From: an uncultured Clostridia bacterium
Lineage (GTDB): Bacteria > Bacillota > Clostridia > Christensenellales > Aristaeellaceae
Direction: 5' to 3'
NCBI GenBank assembly: GCA_934667105.1
Contig: CAKULG010000014.1
Span: 1-64,000 of the forward strand
Length of the DNA stretch: 64,000 nucleotides
Positions 17,048 through 24,897 of this stretch are shown here, piece after piece. Below the pieces are notes generated by a model. It saw only the letters and a program-made list of their open reading frames with translations, was not told the DNA's origin and searched no databases. Positions within the stretch are counted from its first letter, which is position 1; the number at the start of each line of letters is the position of its first letter. Both the position numbers and the translations under genes were made by a program.

Positions 17048-17968
17048 TCAGCAGAATTTTGCGATAGCCGCGTCGATCATATCCGCGCATTTGCGAACCT
17101 GCGGCATATCGTCTTCCGTCAGGGGATACAGCGGCTCCCGCACGCCGCCGCAGAAAACCTGCTCCCGCAGCGCAAGAATTTTCTTGATGACCGCGTACAG
17201 ATTGCCCCGGCAGGCGCACATGGCGGAAATAATTTCGTTGACGGCGTATTGCGCCTGCTGCGCCCGCGGAAGATCGCCCGCGAGAAACAACTCGTTCATT
17301 TTCAGAAACAGCTCGGGCATCACGCCGTAGGTTCCGCCGATGCCGCCGTCCGCGCCGATGGCCCGCCCGGCGATAAACTGCTCGTCCGGGCCGTTGAAAA
17401 CGATGGAATCCTCGCCGCCCGCGGCCTTGAACAATTGAATATCCTGAACCGGCATGGAGGAATTTTTAACGCCGATCACCCGCGGATTTTTCCGCATATT
17501 TTCAAACAGCTTCACCGACAGGGCAACCCCCGCCAGCTGGGGGATATTATAGATGATGAAATCCGTTCGCGGGGCGGCGGCGGAAATATCGTTCCAATAT
17601 TTTTCGATGGCGTATTCCGGCAGATGAAAATAAATGGGCGGAATGGAGGCCACCGCGTCCACGCCCAGCGCTTCGGCATGGGCGGCCAATTGGCGGCTTT
17701 CCCGGGTGTTGTTGCAGGCCACGTGGGCGATTACGGTACATTTGCCCTTCACCTCCGCCATCACGGCCTCCAGGGTTTTCATGCGCTCCTCTTTTTGCAA
17801 ATAAATGCATTCGCCCGACGAGCCGCCCACATAAAGCCCCTTTACCCCCTTATTCACCAGATGACGGGCCAGCGCCCGGGTTCTTTCGGGGCTCACGCCG
17901 CCCCGGTCGTCATAGCAGGCGTAAAGCGCGGGAATAACGCCGCAGTATTTTTCCAGTTCCTTCTTCAT
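17048..17968 (-). CDS. DHDPS/N-acetylneuraminate lyase family aldolase
   Basis: A class I (Schiff-base) pyruvate-type aldolase of 306 residues. The start at 17968 (MKKELEKY) has GGAGG eight bases upstream. Family marks are GGSSGECIYL (pyruvate carboxylate-binding loop), the catalytic Tyr in YNIPQLAG near 140, and the Schiff-base Lys in GVKNSSMP near 168. It resembles N-acetylneuraminate lyases. It is divergent from uxaB-uxaA, whose end product is 2-keto-3-deoxygluconate, so cleavage of that compound to pyruvate and glyceraldehyde is a real alternative to sialic acid cleavage; this is inference. No other sialic acid genes (nanE, nanK) are nearby. Confidence 0.85.
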   Translation of the reverse strand: MKKELEKYCGVIPALYACYDDRGGVSPERTRALARHLVNKGVKGLYVGGSSGECIYLQKEERMKTLEAVMAEVKGKCTVIAHVACNNTRESRQLAAHAEALGVDAVASIPPIYFHLPEYAIEKYWNDISAAAPRTDFIIYNIPQLAGVALSVKLFENMRKNPRVIGVKNSSMPVQDIQLFKAAGGEDSIVFNGPDEQFIAGRAIGADGGIGGTYGVMPELFLKMNELFLAGDLPRAQQAQYAVNEIISAMCACRGNLYAVIKKILALREQVFCGGVREPLYPLTEDDMPQVRKCADMIDAAIAKFC

Positions 17969-18013
17969 GGTTGATTCCTCCAAGCTATTCTCATTCGCAG
18001 CATATGATTATTA

Positions 18014-18042
18014 TTTATAATACAAAAAGTCACAAGTGTCAA
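18014..18042 (-). promoter_or_regulatory. Promoter of the aldolase gene
   Basis: On the minus strand TTGACA (18042-18037), 17 bases and TATAAA (18019-18014), about 46 bases before the ATG. Confidence 0.75.
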
Positions 18043-18144
18043 TGATTAGAGCAAAAATAATCAAAAACGATCAAAAAAGGAAATTCAGGCTTTTCCGCCG
18101 TCGGCGGCGCAGCGCCATGAACGGAAGAAAAACAAAGGTTGTTG

Positions 18145-18174
18145 TTGCGGCACGTGCAAAATCTGTGATATGAT
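18145..18174 (+). promoter_or_regulatory. Likely promoter of uxaB-uxaA
   Basis: TTGCGG (18145-18150), 18 bases and TATGAT (18169-18174), about 58 bases before the uxaB ATG. The -35 box is weak, which would suit an activated or derepressed operon. Confidence 0.5.
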
Positions 18175-18231
18175 AGGAGGGAAAAACGCCCCCGGGCGGC
18201 ATGGACAGAAAGAAACACTGGAGGATGCAGC

Positions 18232-19704
18232 ATGGAGCGGCTGAACGCGGAAATGAGAAAGAAACCCCGTCTTCCGGTGAAGGCGCTGCAATTTGGCGAA
18301 GGAAATTTCCTGCGCGGCTTTGCGGATTATATGCTGGATATCGCCAATGAAAAGGCGGGGCTGGAAGCGGGAATCGTGCTGGTGAAGCCCCAGCCCTCCG
18401 GCACGCTGGAGGCGTTCCACGCCCAGGATTGCCTGTACACCGTTCTGCTGCGCGGCATGGAGGCGGGGAAGGCGGCGGAGCAGGCGCGGTTGATTACCGC
18501 CGTGCAGGACGCGGTGTCCCCTTACACGGAATACAAAAAATACGCGGCCTACGCCCGGCTGGACACGCTGCGCTTCATTCTTTCAAATACCACCGAAGCG
18601 GGAATCACGCTGGATGAAAGCGATGAATTTTCGCTTTGCCCGCCCCGCACTTACCCCGGAAAGCTCTGCAAATTTCTTTTTGAGCGGGCGGAGGCCTTTG
18701 ATTACGCGCCCGACAAGGGGCTGATTATCCTGCCCACGGAACTGATCGACGATAACGGCGGTCAGCTTCGGCGCTGCGTGAAGGCGCTGGCCCGGGCCTG
18801 GGGCCTGGGCGCGAAATTTGGGCGCTGGTTGGACGAGGCCTGCACGTTCGCCTCCACCCTGGTGGATCGCATCGTGACGGGGTATCCCCGGGAGGAGGCG
18901 GAGCGCCGGGAAATTTGGGCCCGACTGGGCTATGAGGACCGGCTGCTGGTGACGGGGGAGCCCTTCGCCCTGTGGGTGATAGAAGCGAATCGCGATTTGT
19001 CCGCCCAGCTGCCGCTGCCCGCGTGCGGCCTGCCCGTGATTTTTACCGACGATTGCAGGCCCTATAAGCAGCGCAAGGTGCGCATCCTCAACGGCGCGCA
19101 CACCTCCTTCGTGCCCGCTGCCTTCCAATGCGGCCATGACGCGGTGCTGGACGCGATGGGCGATCCGCTGATTCGGAATTTTATGCAGGATACGCTGCAA
19201 AACGAGGTGATTCCCACCCTGAGCCTGCCCCGGGAGGAATTAACGGCCTTTGCCGGGGCGGTGAAGACCCGCTTTGAAAATCCCTTTATTCATCACGCGC
19301 TGCTTTCCATCTGCCTGAACGGCGTATCCAAATGGCGGGCCCGGTGCCTGCCCAGCCTGCTGGGCTATTGCCAGCGGGAGGGCCGCCTGCCCCCGCGCCT
19401 GACCTTTTCCCTGGCGGCGCTCATCACGCTTTATTACGGCGGCAGGCTGGAGGGGGGCAAACTGATTTGCCGGCGCGGCGGAGAAGCCTATGCGCTGCAG
19501 GATGAGCCGGAAGCGCTGCGCTTCTTTTCTGAAAGCGGCGGGCGCGCACCGGCGGAAACCGTTCATGATTTTTTGCGGCGGGAGCGCTTCTGGGGCATGG
19601 ATCTCACGACCGTTCCCGGGCTGGAGCAAAGCGTTGGACAAAGCGTGGAGGCTATATTGCAAAAGGGCATGCGCGCGGTCATGACCGAGCGCTTCGGAGG
19701 ATGA
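18232..19704 (+). CDS. uxaB: Tagaturonate reductase (altronate oxidoreductase)
   Basis: Reduces tagaturonate to altronate with NADH in galacturonate breakdown. The 490 residues belong to the long-chain mannitol dehydrogenase family: the N-terminal nucleotide-binding segment FGEGNFLRGFADYM (about 21-34), VKPQPSG, and the catalytic-region DDCRPYKQRKVRILNGAHT with the essential Lys. UxaB is favoured over mannitol or fructuronate dehydrogenase by the adjacent altronate dehydratase one base downstream. The upstream divergent aldolase may belong to the same pathway. The start codon follows TGGAGGATGCAGC. Confidence 0.9.
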   Translation: MERLNAEMRKKPRLPVKALQFGEGNFLRGFADYMLDIANEKAGLEAGIVLVKPQPSGTLEAFHAQDCLYTVLLRGMEAGKAAEQARLITAVQDAVSPYTEYKKYAAYARLDTLRFILSNTTEAGITLDESDEFSLCPPRTYPGKLCKFLFERAEAFDYAPDKGLIILPTELIDDNGGQLRRCVKALARAWGLGAKFGRWLDEACTFASTLVDRIVTGYPREEAERREIWARLGYEDRLLVTGEPFALWVIEANRDLSAQLPLPACGLPVIFTDDCRPYKQRKVRILNGAHTSFVPAAFQCGHDAVLDAMGDPLIRNFMQDTLQNEVIPTLSLPREELTAFAGAVKTRFENPFIHHALLSICLNGVSKWRARCLPSLLGYCQREGRLPPRLTFSLAALITLYYGGRLEGGKLICRRGGEAYALQDEPEALRFFSESGGRAPAETVHDFLRRERFWGMDLTTVPGLEQSVGQSVEAILQKGMRAVMTERFGG

Positions 19705-19705
19705 A

Positions 19706-21187
19706 ATGCGCGATATTTTGAAAATTACGCCGTCGGACAACGTGGCGGTGGCGCTGCGTCCCCTGGCTCCGGGGGAAAAAGTGGAAGCAGAAGGCGAGAC
19801 CCTGACGGTGACTTCTCCTGTGCCTGCGGGGCACAAGATCGCCCTGTGCGATTTAGCGCCGGGGGAACGGGTGATAAAATACGGCTTTCCCATCGGCAGC
19901 GCAACCCAGGCGATTCTCCGGGGAAGCCATGTGCACACCCATAACCTGCGTACGCTGCTATCCGGCGAAGTGGAATACGTCTATCATCCCAAGGCCTGCG
20001 CGCTGCCGCCCGCTCCCGCCGCCGTTTTTCAGGGGTATCCCCGGGCGGACGGCCGAGTGGGCGTGCGGAACGAGCTTTGGATTTTGCCCACCGTAGGCTG
20101 CGTGAGCGATGTGGCCCGGGCACTGGAACGCCGGGCCCAGGGGCTGGCGGGCGGCGCGGTGGAGGGGGTTCACGCCTTCACCCACCCCTACGGCTGCTCC
20201 CAGATGGGGGACGATCAGGAGCATACCCGCGATATTCTGGCCGATCTGGCCTGCCATCCCAACGCGGGGGGCGTGCTGGTGCTGGGACTGGGCTGCGAAA
20301 ACAGCGGCGTGGAAACCATCCACAGCCGCGTTCCCGCCGCCTGCCAGGGGCGGATTCGTTATCTGGTGTGCCAGGAGGCGGAGGATGAACTGGAAGCGGG
20401 CATGGCCCTGCTGGAGGAGCTGGCGGGGCAAATGCGGACGGATCAGCGCGTTCCCTGCCTCGCCTCCAAGCTGACGGTGGGGCTGAAATGCGGCGGCTCG
20501 GACGGCTTCAGCGGCGTGACGGCCAACCCCGTAATCGGCGCGTTTTCCGATCTGTTGACGGCCCAGGGCGGCAGCGCCATTCTGACCGAGGTACCCGAAA
20601 TGTTCGGCGCGGAAACGATTTTGATGGAGCGCTGTCCAAGCCGGGAGTTGTTTGATAAAACGGCGGCGCTCATTAACGATTTCAAGCGGTATTTTGAAGC
20701 GCATCACCAGACTATCTATGAAAATCCCTCCCCCGGCAACAAGCAGGGAGGCATCAGCACGCTGGAGGATAAGGCGCTGGGCTGCACTCAGAAAAGCGGC
20801 TTTTCCCCCGTGCGGGATGTGCTTTCTTATGGCCAGCGGCTGCGCGTTTCGGGGCTGAACCTGCTGTCCGCCCCGGGCAACGATCTGGTGGCCGCCACGG
20901 CGCTGGCCGCCGCCGGGGCGCAGATCGTGCTGTTTTCCACCGGCAGGGGCACCCCCTTCGCTTCCCCCGTGCCCACGCTGAAAATTGCCTCCAATTCGGA
21001 ATTGGCCCGGCATAAGCGGAATTGGATAGATTTTGACGCGGGCGCGCTGCTGCAGGGCGAAAGCCTGGCCGCGCTTTCCCAGGCGCTGATGGATCGGGTG
21101 CTGGCCGTGGCCGGGGGCGAAAACGTGCGCAGCGAGGAAAACGGCTATCACGATATGGCGATTTTTAAAACGGGCGTAACGCTGTGA
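19706..21187 (+). CDS. uxaA: Altronate dehydratase
   Basis: Dehydrates D-altronate to 2-keto-3-deoxygluconate; an iron-dependent enzyme of the UxaA/GarD family. The 493 residues have the N-terminal SAF-type domain (about 1-95, LAPGEKVEAEGETL and GSHVHTHNL) and the catalytic region with GYPRADGRVGVRNELWILPTVG split over about 110-130, HPYGCSQMGDD, LGLGCENSG and GLKCGGSDGFSG, whose cysteines probably bind iron. Starts one base after uxaB with CGGAGG upstream, so translation is coupled. Together they convert tagaturonate to 2-keto-3-deoxygluconate. No uxaC, kdgK or eda gene is in the window. Confidence 0.93.
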   Translation: MRDILKITPSDNVAVALRPLAPGEKVEAEGETLTVTSPVPAGHKIALCDLAPGERVIKYGFPIGSATQAILRGSHVHTHNLRTLLSGEVEYVYHPKACALPPAPAAVFQGYPRADGRVGVRNELWILPTVGCVSDVARALERRAQGLAGGAVEGVHAFTHPYGCSQMGDDQEHTRDILADLACHPNAGGVLVLGLGCENSGVETIHSRVPAACQGRIRYLVCQEAEDELEAGMALLEELAGQMRTDQRVPCLASKLTVGLKCGGSDGFSGVTANPVIGAFSDLLTAQGGSAILTEVPEMFGAETILMERCPSRELFDKTAALINDFKRYFEAHHQTIYENPSPGNKQGGISTLEDKALGCTQKSGFSPVRDVLSYGQRLRVSGLNLLSAPGNDLVAATALAAAGAQIVLFSTGRGTPFASPVPTLKIASNSELARHKRNWIDFDAGALLQGESLAALSQALMDRVLAVAGGENVRSEENGYHDMAIFKTGVTL

Positions 21188-21209
21188 AAATACGAGGGGG
21201 AATATACGA

Positions 21210-21827
21210 ATGCTGAAAACGATTGCAAGCGGCGTTTCCGCGGGCATAGCGGTCGGCCTGGGCGGCAGCGTGTTTCTGGCCTGCGATAACCGATATATAG
21301 GGGCGGCGCTTTTTTCCGTGGCGCTTCTTAGCATCTGCTATCTGGATTATTATCTTTTCACCGGGAAGATCGGCTACGCGGTTCAGGATCATTCCCGGAA
21401 GAGTGTGGAACGGCTGTTGACGGGCCTGCTGGCGAACCTGGCCGCCGCGTTCGCCCTGGGCGCGGCCGTTCGCTTCGCGCTTCCGGCGCTGGGGGAAAAG
21501 GCCGCCGTCCTGTGCGCCGGGAAGATAGAGCAGCGCTTTTTCACAACCTTCGTCCGCGCCTGCTTCTGCGGGATGCTGATGTATCTGGCGGTGCAGATTT
21601 TCCGGGCGAAAAAAACGCCCCTCGGCATTCTTTTCTGCATCCCTACGTTTATTCTCAGCGGCTTTGAGCATTCTATTGCGGATATGTTTTATTTCGGCGC
21701 ATCCGGGACGCTCACGCCGCAAATTCTGCGCTTCGAGCTGGCGGCCGTTCTGGGCAACGCCGTGGGCAGCCTGGCGCTGGCGCTGCTTGAAAGGGCGGGC
21801 AAAAAGCAGGAAGAAGGCACGCCCTGA
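21210..21827 (+). CDS. Short formate/nitrite transporter (FNT) family channel
   Basis: An inner membrane protein of 205 residues with about six hydrophobic segments. Family marks are the N-terminal GVSAGIAVGLGGSVFLA, the TGK segment near 50 (TGN in typical members), RACFCGMLMYLAV near 118-130 (like RxxxCNxLVxLA), and GFEHSIADMFYF near 150, which is the FNT signature. Canonical FNT proteins are about 250-290 residues; here loops and ends are short, but no frameshift is seen. It sits just before fhs, the formate-THF ligase gene, which fits formate movement across the membrane. Substrate and direction are inferred. Confidence 0.75.
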   Translation: MLKTIASGVSAGIAVGLGGSVFLACDNRYIGAALFSVALLSICYLDYYLFTGKIGYAVQDHSRKSVERLLTGLLANLAAAFALGAAVRFALPALGEKAAVLCAGKIEQRFFTTFVRACFCGMLMYLAVQIFRAKKTPLGILFCIPTFILSGFEHSIADMFYFGASGTLTPQILRFELAAVLGNAVGSLALALLERAGKKQEEGTP

Positions 21828-21887
21828 CGGCGCTTTATTACAGAAAAAATCTCCGGCAGGCAGTCATGAAAAACAAGGAGAGCAGCG

Positions 21888-23564
21888 ATGACTTATTTAT
21901 CTGATATTGAAATCGCGCAGCAATGCAAGCCCCGGCACATTCTGGAAATCGCCCGGCGCGCCCATATCGACGAAAAATACGTCGAGCAATACGGCGGCTA
22001 CAAGGCGAAGATCGATCTATCCCTTTTGCAGGAAACCCAACGGAAAAACGGCAAGCTGATTCTCGTCACCGCCATCACGCCCACCCCTGCGGGGGAAGGA
22101 AAAACCACCACCACCATCGGCCTGGCCGACGGCCTGCGCCGCATTGGCAAGGACGCGGTGGTCGCCCTGCGGGAGCCCTCGCTGGGCCCTGTTTTCGGCG
22201 TGAAGGGCGGCGCGGCGGGGGGCGGCTACGCGCAGGTCGTGCCCATGGAGGATATTAACCTTCATTTCACCGGCGATTTCCACGCCATCGGCGCGGCGAA
22301 TAATCTGCTGGCCGCGATGCTGGATAATCATATTCAGCAGGGCAACGCCCTGGGAATCGACGTGAAAAAAATCACCTGGAAGCGCTGCGTCGATATGAAC
22401 GATCGGCAGCTGCGCTTCGTGGTGGACGGCCTGGGAGGCCCCGTAAACGGCACCCCCCGGGAGGACGGCTTTGATATCACCGTGGCCAGCGAGGTAATGG
22501 CGGTTTTCTGCTTGGCCTCCTCCATTGCGGATTTAAAGGCGCGGCTTGCGAGAATTATTGTGGGCTATACCCATGACGACCGGCCCGTCACGGCGGGGGA
22601 GCTTCACGCCCAGGGGGCGATGACGGCGCTTTTGAAGGACGCGCTTAAGCCCAACCTCGTCCAGACGCTGGAGGGAACGCCCGCCTTCGTCCACGGCGGC
22701 CCCTTCGCCAATATCGCTCATGGCTGCAATTCCGTGACGGCCACGCGCATGGCGCTGAAAATGAGCGATTACACCGTCACCGAGGCGGGCTTCGGCGCGG
22801 ATCTGGGGGCGGAGAAATTTTTGGATATTAAGTGCCGCATGGCCGGGCTTGTCCCCGACGCCGTGGTGATCGTCGCTACGGTGCGCGCGCTGAAAATGCA
22901 CGGCGGCCTGGATAAAAATTCGTTGGCTGCGGAGGATCTTCAGGCGTTGGAGCGGGGCGTGCCCAATCTGCTTCGCCATGTTTCCAATATAAAAAACGTG
23001 TACGGCCTTCCCTGCGTCGTGGCTGTAAATCGTTTCCCCACCGATACCGACCGGGAAATTGATTTCATCATCGCCAAGTGCCGCGCGCTGGGGGTGAACG
23101 CCGTTCTTTCCAACGTCTGGGCGGAGGGCGGCAAGGGCGGCGAAGCGCTGGCCCGGGAGGCGGCGCGCCTGTGCCAGGAGGAAAAAGGGCGTTTCACCTT
23201 CGCCTATGGGGATGAGCTGGGCATTGCCGAAAAAATCGAGGCGGTGGTGAAAAAGGTGTACGGCGGCGCGGGGATAAGCGTCGCGCCCGGCGCGCAGCGG
23301 CAGATCGACCGGCTGGAGGCCCTGGGCTTTGGCAAATACCCTGTCTGCATTGCCAAAACGCAGTACAGCTTTTCGGACGACCCGGCGAAGCTCGGCGCGC
23401 CGGAGGGCTTCACCGTAACCGTTAAAAATGTGAAGGCCTCGGCGGGGGCGGGCTTTGTGGTGGCGCTCACCGGCGATATTATGACCATGCCCGGGCTGCC
23501 CAAAAAGCCCGCCGCGGAAAATATCGACGTGGATGAAAACGGCCGAATTACCGGCCTGTTTTGA
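21888..23564 (+). CDS. fhs: Formate--tetrahydrofolate ligase
   Basis: Joins formate to tetrahydrofolate using ATP, the entry to the methyl branch of the acetyl-CoA pathway and a source of one-carbon units. The 558-residue length is normal. The P-loop [13 protein letters not shown] is at 64-76; [21 protein letters not shown] follows as two adjacent conserved blocks (about 97-117), and the C-terminal [18 protein letters not shown] is typical. GGAGAGCAGCG precedes the ATG. Follows the FNT gene by 60 bases, probably in the same transcript, and ends at a hairpin before tRNA-Lys. Confidence 0.96.
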   Translation: MTYLSDIEIAQQCKPRHILEIARRAHIDEKYVEQYGGYKAKIDLSLLQETQRKNGKLILVTAITPTPAGEGKTTTTIGLADGLRRIGKDAVVALREPSLGPVFGVKGGAAGGGYAQVVPMEDINLHFTGDFHAIGAANNLLAAMLDNHIQQGNALGIDVKKITWKRCVDMNDRQLRFVVDGLGGPVNGTPREDGFDITVASEVMAVFCLASSIADLKARLARIIVGYTHDDRPVTAGELHAQGAMTALLKDALKPNLVQTLEGTPAFVHGGPFANIAHGCNSVTATRMALKMSDYTVTEAGFGADLGAEKFLDIKCRMAGLVPDAVVIVATVRALKMHGGLDKNSLAAEDLQALERGVPNLLRHVSNIKNVYGLPCVVAVNRFPTDTDREIDFIIAKCRALGVNAVLSNVWAEGGKGGEALAREAARLCQEEKGRFTFAYGDELGIAEKIEAVVKKVYGGAGISVAPGAQRQIDRLEALGFGKYPVCIAKTQYSFSDDPAKLGAPEGFTVTVKNVKASAGAGFVVALTGDIMTMPGLPKKPAAENIDVDENGRITGLF

Positions 23565-23581
23565 AACGCGTCTGCATCCGT

Positions 23582-23613
23582 CAGGGCGTCGAAAAAAGCT
23601 TTTCGACGCCCTG
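23582..23613 (+). terminator. Hairpin terminator after fhs
   Basis: CAGGGCGTCGAAAA pairs with TTTTCGACGCCCTG around a 4-base loop. The T-tract comes only about 20 bases later, so termination may be partial. Confidence 0.65.
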
Positions 23614-23669
23614 CAAATGCAAGACTTTTTGCGGCTTTTCGTTTTTTTGATTTTTTCGAATTTTTCCCC

Positions 23670-23698
23670 TTGACAAAAAAGCGGGAACGCTGTAATAT
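23670..23698 (+). promoter_or_regulatory. Consensus promoter of tRNA-Lys
   Basis: TTGACA (23670-23675), 17 bases and TAATAT (23693-23698), 17 bases before the tRNA 5' end. Confidence 0.88.
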
Positions 23699-23715
23699 AT
23701 ACACGTTCATTCAAT

Positions 23716-23791
23716 GCGCCATTAGCTCAGTTGGTAGAGCACCTGACTCTTAATCAGGGTGTCCCGGGTTCGAGTCCCTGATGGCGCACCA
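23716..23791 (+). tRNA. tRNA-Lys, anticodon CTT
   Basis: A 76-base cloverleaf: acceptor GCGCCAT/ATGGCGC, D arm GCTC-AGTTGGTA-GAGC, anticodon arm CCTGA-CTCTTAA-TCAGG with anticodon CTT, T loop TTCGAGT, and an encoded CCA end. The T stem reads CCGGG against CCCTG, which leaves one C-T mismatch at its second pair. It stands alone with its own promoter and terminator. Confidence 0.95.
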
Positions 23792-23795
23792 TTCA

Positions 23796-23820
23796 CCGTC
23801 TCAGAAGAGGCGGTTTTTTT
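23796..23820 (+). terminator. Terminator of tRNA-Lys
   Basis: CCGTCTC pairs with GAGGCGG (one G-T pair) around AGAA, followed by seven T residues. Confidence 0.88.
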
Positions 23821-23974
23821 GTGTGCATTACCGGGCGAAGCGGCGGCGCGGGCGACTTTTTTGCCGCTTGTCGTTTGCAGGCCTTTTGACTGGGTGAAGC
23901 CTGGCTTTTCTTTGCCCTCCGGCGCTTCGGTCTTTGCTGGCGCGGCGGATTTTTATTTATTGGAAGAAAATTGA

Positions 23975-24003
23975 TAGACAAAGCGGCGGATAAACGCTAT
24001 AAT
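23975..24003 (+). promoter_or_regulatory. Promoter in front of the ruined gene at 24167
   Basis: TAGACA (23975-23980), 17 bases and a perfect TATAAT (23998-24003). It would give a leader of about 155 bases with small hairpins (CCTCCGGCGGAGG; GCGCC arms) and, at about 24120-24146, CGTTC-ccatt-GAACG followed by a T-rich tract. No known riboswitch class is recognised. The stretch 23821-23974 shows nothing else. Confidence 0.6.
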
Positions 24004-24166
24004 ACAAGCGGTTAAACACGACTAACCAATTGCTTTCGCCGACACACAGGGGCTTTCCTCCGGCGGAGGGCGCATTGGAAGCGCCTCTGGGGTAAATGAA
24101 TCGTTTGCGGTTTTGGCTGAGCGTTCCCATTGAACGTTGGATTTTTTATGAAGGAGGAACAAGAAA

Positions 24167-24604
24167 ATGAACCGCACGGAACTGAAAAACTATAAACGAG
24201 ACGCTCTGCTTGGCGCGCTGGGCGCGTTTTTGATGCTGATCGGCGATCTGTGCCTGAGCGTGATTCCGGCAAGCCCGGGGGACGGCGGGCTGTTTGCCCG
24301 GGAAGCCTATCTGAGCGGGACATGGGAAGCGTAGCGGCTGCCGCTGCTGATTGCAACGGGGCTTTGCGGTATGGCGCTGGGATTTTTCACCGTTCGTCTA
24401 TCCTACCGGCAAATACGGCCGCAGCACCGCGGAACCCGCTTGGCGGTTCTGGCGGGGGGGCGTGATCTACATCGCCACGGCGGGGGCGCTGCACCTTTTT
24501 ATCGGCAGCCTTGCCGACTGGACGAACACCCTCGCTCCGCTGCTCGGACGGGAGGAAACGACGGCGCTGATTCAGGCGCAGTATGCTCGCCTTATGCCCG
24601 CCAT
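24167..24604 (+). pseudogene. Broken membrane protein gene (DUF6796-like), 5' part
   Basis: A good ribosome site (GAAGGAGGAACAAGAAA) precedes the ATG at 24167, and the frame begins MNRTELKNYKRDALLGAL, then membrane-type sequence GAFLMLIGDLCLSVIPASPGD. Codon 56 is an in-frame TAG (24332-24334), after SGTWEA and before RLPLLIATGLCG. A G-run at 24454-24460 then shifts the frame: GGVIYIATAGALHLFIGSL continues in the +1 frame to about LMPAM (24604), where the likeness stops. From memory it resembles small multi-span proteins of family DUF6796. With a stop, a frameshift and a lost 3' end it is a pseudogene. Confidence 0.7.
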
Positions 24605-24787
24605 GCGAAATTCACCTGGGGGATAAAAAACGGCGGCGCGCTGGCCGGGCTTTTGCCGGGCTTCCGGCTGGTTGAGGAGCACAGCCTTACCGAGGGCATG
24701 GCGGAATTTGTTCCGATTTATAAACTGCTGGGAAAGCTCCCTTTTGTACGGAATATCTCCAACAAGATCATCGTGCTTGAAAAGTAG
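24605..24787 (+). pseudogene. 3' remnant of a SAM-dependent methyltransferase gene
   Basis: Directly after the breakpoint the frame reads KFTWGIKNGGALAGLLPGF, then RLVEEHSLTEGMAEFVPIYK, and ends VRNISNKIIVLEK and a stop. This is like the C-terminal end of class I methyltransferases of Clostridia. The start and the SAM-binding domain are missing, so a deletion seems to have joined this tail to the membrane protein remnant. The tail is still well preserved, which suggests that the loss is fairly recent. Family assignment is by recall and tentative. Confidence 0.55.
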
Positions 24788-24818
24788 GGGGCAATCCGCC
24801 GGTCTGGGGCCGAATGAT

Positions 24819-24856
24819 CCGGAGAGGAGCGGACGAAAGAAACGCTCCTCCGCATG
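24819..24856. repeat. Short copy of the dispersed palindrome
   Basis: GAGGAGCG (24824-24831) pairs with CGCTCCTC (24843-24850), and the flank CCGCATG is shared with other copies. Lies between convergent gene ends. Confidence 0.45.
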
Positions 24857-24897
24857 CGCGGCGCGGGCGGACGCGCCCGAAAGCCGCCTCCGGCGTA

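Noticed and set aside
24332..24334. Recoding of the TAG as an amino acid
   Set aside because: The same gene also has a frameshift and a truncated end, no pyrrolysine genes are seen, and other genes in the window use TAG as a stop; decay is simpler.
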